A stretch of DNA of 40,109 nucleotides. Origin: a virus. The stretch lies in the IMG/VR virus record IMGVR_UViG_3300032163_000043, positions 1-40,109 of that record; one strand, given 5' to 3'. The notes below the pieces were generated by a model that saw only the letters and a list, made by a program, of their open reading frames with translations, had not been told where the DNA came from and did no database searches. The position numbers were made by a program, and so were the translations under genes. This document shows, piece after piece, positions 36,872-40,109 of this stretch; within the stretch, counting starts at the first letter, position 1, and every line of letters starts with the position of its first letter.

Positions 36872-37274
36872 CCTCACCCCCGAGCGTGTCGCCGAGCTTG
36901 AGCGGCGCATTGGTCGTGGCATCGCTCCTGCATCCCCCGACGCCCTGGCGGCGCTCAACCTCTTGCTCCCCGCCCTCCTCGCGGAGCGGGAGAGGCTGAT
37001 TCGGGAACGCGACGAAGCCGAAGAGTGTGTTACGCAAGCGCACAAAGACAGCAACGGTCTGCGTCGCCAACGAGACGCCGCCCGCACTGCGCCATCTCCG
37101 GGTTTCTTGGACGACGTGCGTGTGCTCATCACCGACTACTACTCGGGGCTGCCCGAGCACCGTGAGCCGGCTATGGCGGCTGCCGCCCGTTTGGACGAGA
37201 TCCTGAACGACGAGCACGGCAACCCTCGCGCCGCCGCTCTCGCTGCCCCCACGAAGGGAGACACCGATGAGTGA
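36864..37274 (+). CDS. 136-aa MPDLTPER-family protein, copy 2
   Basis: ATG 36864 in a junction cassette. Residues 1-45 duplicate the gene at 36033 (five base changes, clustered in codons 9-13). A coiled-coil extension (RERDEAEECVTQAHKDS) and a second helical block follow (FLDDVRVLITDYYSGLPE, MAAAARLDEILNDEHG). It ends LAAPTKGDTDE in a variant junction where the next gene starts with ATGAGTGA. Function is unknown. Confidence 0.65.
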   Translation: MPDLTPERVAELERRIGRGIAPASPDALAALNLLLPALLAERERLIRERDEAEECVTQAHKDSNGLRRQRDAARTAPSPGFLDDVRVLITDYYSGLPEHREPAMAAAARLDEILNDEHGNPRAAALAAPTKGDTDE

Positions 37275-37545
37275 GCCAACGATCAGCCTGCGGGACTTGC
37301 TGAAGAGGCCCGTCACGAGGCGGCGGAGTCTCTACTTCGTTGAACTCGACCCCGCCGAAGTCGCCGCGCTGGTTGAGGCGGTCGAGGCGCAGCTTGAGTA
37401 CGGCGAGGGCGGGCACTCCTGGCGCTGTGAGTACCGCACCGCCGAGAAGGGCTGGAAGGAAGGCGACCCGCCGATCATCGAGTGCAGGTGCGGACTTGAC
37501 CGCCTGTACGCCGCCCTCGCGCGCTTCACGGAGGAGGGGACGTGA
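37267..37545 (+). CDS. Hypothetical 92-aa protein
   Basis: ATG 37267 in the last, variant junction (GAAGGGAGACACCGATGAG). Residues 20-45 (RRSLYFVELDPAEVAALVEA) form a strand and helix. The C-terminal half has HSWRCEYRTAEKGWKEG and IECRCGLDRLYAALARF with three Cys. This may be a small zinc-stabilised fold. Coupled to the next gene by GTGA. Confidence 0.6.
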   Translation: MSEPTISLRDLLKRPVTRRRSLYFVELDPAEVAALVEAVEAQLEYGEGGHSWRCEYRTAEKGWKEGDPPIIECRCGLDRLYAALARFTEEGT

Positions 37546-37742
37546 GCGGCAAGCGACACCGGCACGAGTTCACCGCGCTCTGGTGGCACTTCGGGCCGTA
37601 CGGCCTGCAGGACATTCACGTTCACGGCTGCCTCGATGAGGAGTGCGATCGGGTGCTGATCGGGTCAGGGCGCTCGTGCGACGGCGCTCCTGCTTCGCAT
37701 CATCGCGAGACGCTATCTGCGCCCGCGGAGGCGTGCTCCTGA
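37542..37742 (+). CDS. 66-aa His/Cys-rich protein
   Basis: GTG 37542 overlaps the previous stop. The sequence is rich in His and Cys (GKRHRHEFTALWWHFGP, QDIHVHGCLDEECDRVL, CDGAPASHHRETL), pointing to a metal site. The stop overlaps the next start as TGATG. Function is unknown. Confidence 0.55.
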   Translation: MSGKRHRHEFTALWWHFGPYGLQDIHVHGCLDEECDRVLIGSGRSCDGAPASHHRETLSAPAEACS

Positions 37743-37828
37743 TGGCCGTCTGCCCGTGGTGTCTGATCCGTGGCCGTGTTGTCAGGGAGTGCCTGCTATG
37801 CAAGGGCTCGGGGCGAGCCTCCTCCTGA
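37742..37828 (+). CDS. 28-aa double CxxC peptide
   Basis: ATG 37742 overlaps the previous stop by 1 nt (TGATG). The product MAVCPWCLIRGRVV, then RECLLCKGSGRASS, has CxxC and CxxCxGxG, a minimal half of a DnaJ-type zinc domain. Its end repeats the DNA CTCCTGATGGCCGTCTGC that also began it, giving the next gene the same start. Probably a zinc-binding peptide. Confidence 0.55.
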   Translation: MAVCPWCLIRGRVVRECLLCKGSGRASS

Positions 37829-37971
37829 TGGCCGTCTGCGCGAAGTGCGGGCACGACGTGCGCCTCCACATGCCCGGATCGGTGTGCGGGCGGATGCATT
37901 GCTACTGCCGTGAGTTCGTCCCCACGCCCAGCCCCGCGCCTGCCCCCACGACGAAAGGAAGCGATGCGTGA
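37828..37971 (+). CDS. 47-aa Cys-rich peptide with MAVC start
   Basis: ATG 37828, same TGATGGCCGTCTGC start as the preceding gene. MAVCAKCGHDVRLHMPG and VCGRMHCYCREFVP provide five Cys and several His, consistent with one zinc site. A Pro/Ala tail follows. The stop overlaps the next gene by 8 nt, behind an AAAGGAAG ribosome site. Confidence 0.55.
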   Translation: MAVCAKCGHDVRLHMPGSVCGRMHCYCREFVPTPSPAPAPTTKGSDA

Positions 37972-38245
37972 CAGAGCCGAGACGGTCGAGGAGGTCGAAC
38001 GGATCATGCGGGCCGCGCTCCCGACCCCGTACGACGAGTTCTTCCCCGCCCACAGCCTCAACGTGGACGGTGTCCGGGACGTCGCGCTCAACTTCGCCGG
38101 CGCGAGCGCGCAGGGACGCTACCCCGACCTCTCCGCGCGCCGGCAGCGGGTGATCGTGCAGCACGTCGCGCAGGTGTTCCTCGCCGCGTTCGAGCTCGGC
38201 ATCCGCGTCCACGAAGAGACCGTCGAGGAAGGGACCCTGCCGTGA
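37964..38245 (+). CDS. Hypothetical 93-aa protein, start of the very G/C-ending segment
   Basis: ATG 37964 behind GAAAGGAAGCG. It is helical and acidic (ETVEEVERIMRAALPTPYDE, RRQRVIVQHVAQVFLAAFEL, ending HEETVEEGTLP). From this gene rightward almost every codon ends in G or C, unlike the preceding genes. No family is recognised. Coupled to the next gene by GTGA. Confidence 0.65.
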   Translation: MRDRAETVEEVERIMRAALPTPYDEFFPAHSLNVDGVRDVALNFAGASAQGRYPDLSARRQRVIVQHVAQVFLAAFELGIRVHEETVEEGTLP

Positions 38246-38742
38246 AGGACACACCGCTCGTCGGCGCCGTCGACCTGTCCGGTCTGAAGGAAGGCCTCGG
38301 CCCACGGGAGGCCGCCGCGTTCCGAGACGAGCTGATGATGATGGCGCAGACCCGTGAGCTCGCGCTCCGCGACCGTGTCACAATCAGCGCTGAGAACGAA
38401 GGGCTCACCCGCGCTCTCGCCGCGCTCGTCTACCGGTACGGCACCGACGATGGGGCGGGGAAGTGCTACCTGACGATCGACCATGACGAGTTCCACGACG
38501 CGATGAGCCGGGTCGCCGCCTTCTCGCTCGACCCGGGCTCCCAGCATCTGCATCTGGTCGTCACGCTCCGCTTCGACGGGGAGTGGACGGTGTCCGTGGA
38601 CGAGCCGTGCGAGGACGACCTGGACACGCTCGAGCGGTTCGAGGCGCCGCCGGATGTCGTCACGAGCCCGGGCGGGTGGCGGATCCTCGTGCCGACCGCG
38701 CTCGGCTGGCGCGTCGCCACCTGGGCACCCGGGGAGGCGTGA
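38242..38742 (+). CDS. Hypothetical 166-aa protein
   Basis: GTG 38242, coupled. The N-terminal half is helical (GPREAAAFRDELMMMAQTRE, NEGLTRALAALVYRYG). The C-terminal half is strand-rich (SQHLHLVVTLRFDGEWTVSV, GGWRILVPTALGWRVATW). No catalytic motif is seen. The stop overlaps the next start as TGATG. Confidence 0.65.
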   Translation: MKDTPLVGAVDLSGLKEGLGPREAAAFRDELMMMAQTRELALRDRVTISAENEGLTRALAALVYRYGTDDGAGKCYLTIDHDEFHDAMSRVAAFSLDPGSQHLHLVVTLRFDGEWTVSVDEPCEDDLDTLERFEAPPDVVTSPGGWRILVPTALGWRVATWAPGEA

Positions 38743-38936
38743 TGGAGAACCGCACGGTACGGGTGGACTTCCGGGCGACACCGACGCAGAAGGCCCGCTG
38801 GCGGCAGGCGGCGACCGCGCTCGGGCTGAAGGAACTGGCGGACTTCTACCGGGACGCGATCGACGGCTTGGCCGACGTCGTTCTCGCCCCGCCCGTGTCC
38901 GACCGTCCCTCAAAGGTGCTATCGTCCGAAGAGTGA
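38742..38936 (+). CDS. 64-aa ribbon-helix-helix-like protein
   Basis: ATG 38742 behind GGGGAGGCGTG, overlapping the previous stop by 1 nt. RTVRVDFRATPTQKARWRQA and ALGLKELADFYRDAIDGLA give a strand and two helices with the pattern RVxxTxxQKARWxxAA, as in RHH regulators and plasmid mobilisation accessory proteins. As the last gene before a terminator and the second terminase, it may regulate that module. Confidence 0.65.
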   Translation: MENRTVRVDFRATPTQKARWRQAATALGLKELADFYRDAIDGLADVVLAPPVSDRPSKVLSSEE

Positions 38937-38999
38937 GGTGTCCGCCGCCTGACGGCGACCTCCGCGGTCTGCGCTGAGCCGTCCCTGTGGCGGCTCTTC
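38935..38999 (+). terminator. Two-hairpin terminator before the second terminase
   Basis: First hairpin: GAGGT (38935-38939) with ACCTC (38958-38962), enclosing CGCCG/CGGCG. Second: GAGCCG (38976-38981) with CGGCTC (38991-38996), a 9-nt loop and TTCG after it. The U-tract is poor, so termination may need both structures or be partial. Confidence 0.5.
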
Positions 39000-39002
39000 G
39001 CA

Positions 39003-39031
39003 TTGTGGCCGTCCGTCTGAGCGTCTACCCT
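39003..39031 (+). promoter_or_regulatory. Candidate promoter of the second terminase module
   Basis: TTGTGG (39003-39008), a 17-nt spacer and TACCCT (39026-39031). The start would fall at about 39038, next to ATG 39039, again giving a leaderless message; no ribosome site precedes the gene. The match is moderate. Confidence 0.4.
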
Positions 39032-39038
39032 TCCGGTG

Positions 39039-39461
39039 ATGGGCGAGAAGACCGACAACGTCGTGCCGATCGGGAACGGCCTGGTCGGCAAGAACGGCAA
39101 GCCGTTGCACGGTGCGGCCGGCCGGAAGCTCACCCCTGAGCAGATCGAGCAGCTGCAGGCGGCACGGCGGGCGAAGGCCGAGGAGACCGGGGACCATCAC
39201 GCCGGCTTCGGAGGTCGTCGCCGCCGCCCGCGCATCTCCGATGTGACCGAAGACGCGCTCAAGAAGCTCGAGCCGCGCGCGCTGCAGGTGATCGAGGAGA
39301 TGCTCTACGACGAGGACGTGAAGATCCGCCGTGACGGCGCGTTCCGGCTGCTCGCGTACACGAAGGGGCAGCCGACGCAGCGGGTCGAGACCGACCATGT
39401 CGAGCGGATCGAGTACGTGCTCGCCGAGCACGAGCCCGCCCCGGTCGCCTCCGGTGAGTAG
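39039..39461 (+). CDS. terS: Terminase small subunit (module 2)
   Basis: 140 aa from ATG 39039 (GTG 39036 is directly before it). The N-terminus is basic and Gly-rich (KNGKPLHGAAGRKLTPEQIE), followed by a charged helix. The C-terminal half (DALKKLEPRALQVIEEMLYD, VKIRRDGAFRLLAYTKGQPT, QRVETDHVERIEYV) has the repeated-helix pattern ending GxPTQRVE seen in small terminases. It shows no similarity to the small subunit at 5890. The end overlaps the large-subunit start by 8 nt, which supports the pairing. Confidence 0.75.
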   Translation: MGEKTDNVVPIGNGLVGKNGKPLHGAAGRKLTPEQIEQLQAARRAKAEETGDHHAGFGGRRRRPRISDVTEDALKKLEPRALQVIEEMLYDEDVKIRRDGAFRLLAYTKGQPTQRVETDHVERIEYVLAEHEPAPVASGE

Positions 39462-40109
39462 CACCGTCTCCGACAAGAAGACCCTCCGTGTCGTTGACAC
39501 ATGGACGCGGGCGGGGATCACCCCGAACCCGAAGCAGCGGGAGTTCGCGGAGGTCTGCGAGGAGGCCGGGGCGGAGGAGGTCATGTTCAGCGGCTCGATC
39601 CGTGCGGGCAAGTCGCAGGCGGCCGCGAAGAAGCAGGTGCGCTGGGCGTGGGAGTACCCGGGCACCACCCACCTTGTCGTCCGGCGCACGTACCCGCAGC
39701 TGCGCGACTCGACCTGGCCGCTGTTCAAGAGCGGCGACGGTGGGATGCCCGCCGCGATCCCCGACGAGCTGATCGCGCAGACGAAGATCGGGGACTGGGA
39801 GATCCACCTGAAGAACCGGTCGAAGCTGATCTTCCGTTCCGCCGACGACCCGCAGGAGGCGATGAAGAACGTCCGCAACGTCACCCTCGCGAGCATCTTC
39901 GTCGACCAGATCGAGGAGTTCGACCGGGACGCCGACCCGGAGCTGTACGAAACATGGCTGTCGCGGCTGTCGGATCCGCGCGGGCCGCGGAAGCTGATCG
40001 CGGTCGCGAACCCCGGCCCGACAACGCACTTCGCGTACAAGCGCTTCCATCCCGACAGTGACGAGCGGGAGCCGCAGACCCGGTTCATCAACGTCACGAT
40101 CTACGACAA
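39454..40109 (+). CDS. terL: Terminase large subunit (module 2), cut by right edge
   Basis: GTG 39454, overlapping the small subunit stop; open to the right edge with 218 codons visible. The ATPase shows Walker A GSIRAGKS (47-54), an arginine-rich strand VVRRTYPQLRDS, Walker B IFVDQIEEF (D151), and a coupling motif VANPGP (184-189). The nuclease half would lie beyond the window. The Walker A sequence and surroundings differ from the large subunit at 6407, so this is a second, unrelated packaging ATPase, not a duplicate. Confidence 0.88.
   Translation, partial: MSSTVSDKKTLRVVDTWTRAGITPNPKQREFAEVCEEAGAEEVMFSGSIRAGKSQAAAKKQVRWAWEYPGTTHLVVRRTYPQLRDSTWPLFKSGDGGMPAAIPDELIAQTKIGDWEIHLKNRSKLIFRSADDPQEAMKNVRNVTLASIFVDQIEEFDRDADPELYETWLSRLSDPRGPRKLIAVANPGPTTHFAYKRFHPDSDEREPQTRFINVTIYD

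Larger units (their letters stand above)
36019..36998 (+). repeat. 149-bp direct duplication (36019-36167 and 36850-36998)
   Basis: The two 149-bp copies lie 831 bp apart and differ at five positions, all within 14 bases near the start of the coding part. They include the junction cassette and the first 45 codons of two genes. Silent sites are identical elsewhere, so the duplication is recent or kept uniform by gene conversion. Confidence 0.92.
35821..37274 (+). repeat. Six intact gene-junction cassettes of about 24 bp
   Basis: Near-identical blocks lie at 35821-35844, 36017-36040, 36252-36275, 36700-36723, 36848-36871 and 37251-37274, with core GGAAGGAGACACCGATGCC or GGAAGGAGCCCCCGATGCC. 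Read in one frame each encodes EGDTDA-stop or EGAPDA-stop (EEDTDA and KGDTDE in two variants). Read in the next frame it supplies AGGAG, a 6-8-nt spacer, ATG and the first residues MPD/MPE/MSE. Every gene boundary from 35837 to 37267 uses one, whatever the gene bodies are. Confidence 0.9.

Noticed and set aside
1-40109. Integrase, DNA polymerase, helicase, tape-measure or toxin-antitoxin genes
   Set aside because: Searched for by motif in the translated frames and not found; the 53-aa RHH gene has no toxin-like partner, only a 25-aa membrane peptide.

Overview
The window is double-stranded DNA phage sequence (a phage or prophage contig) from a high-GC host, most likely an actinobacterium. Supporting signs are GTG and TTG starts alongside ATG, chains of 1-8 nt start/stop overlaps, candidate leaderless promoters, and CHAP and M15 cell-wall enzymes with small holins. 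The head and tail genes fit a short-tailed (podovirus-like) particle: portal, scaffold, HK97-fold-type coat, adaptor, beta-propeller-like nozzle, a fibre and three long proteins that look like ejected internal proteins. There is no tape-measure or tail-tube module, and no integrase, DNA polymerase or helicase.

Layout. (A) 1-1206: a leftward operon of very small genes, cut by the left edge, with a near-consensus promoter at 1241-1269 and a pair of RNA hairpins in every intergenic gap. (B) 1270-1514: a divergent control region with inverted repeats. (C) 1515-5313: rightward early genes: HNH nuclease, a winged-helix replication initiator carrying an iteron-like candidate origin, seven small genes, and a protein with a four-repeat DnaJ-type zinc domain plus a helix-turn-helix. 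(D) 5499-30707: late genes: terminase, portal, head, tail, internal proteins, lysis. They are interrupted by a leftward two-gene insert (secreted HExxH protein plus a small membrane protein) and an HNH gene, and end at a strong terminator (30738-30784). (E) 30843-38936: a second rightward unit started by a ribbon-helix-helix regulator under a probably leaderless, operator-bearing promoter. It holds a Cas4/RecB-like nuclease, a Cys-rich gp3-like protein and about twenty tiny genes in an overlapping chain. (F) 38937-40109: a terminator followed by a second, unrelated small/large terminase pair running off the right edge.

The most unusual feature is at 35821-37274. Successive small genes are joined by near-identical 24-bp junctions that encode the last residues of one gene (EGDTDA or EGAPDA), the ribosome-binding site, the start codon of the next gene and the stop of the previous one. 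Related but disrupted copies lie inside two genes, and a 149-bp block including one junction is duplicated. This looks like modular assembly of genes through homologous gene junctions. The second terminase pair is the other major surprise: either a larger or composite phage, tandem prophages, or a chimeric contig. Third-codon-position composition shifts near 37964, which supports a boundary there.

Functions are assigned from visible motifs, order and family knowledge only. No database search was possible.
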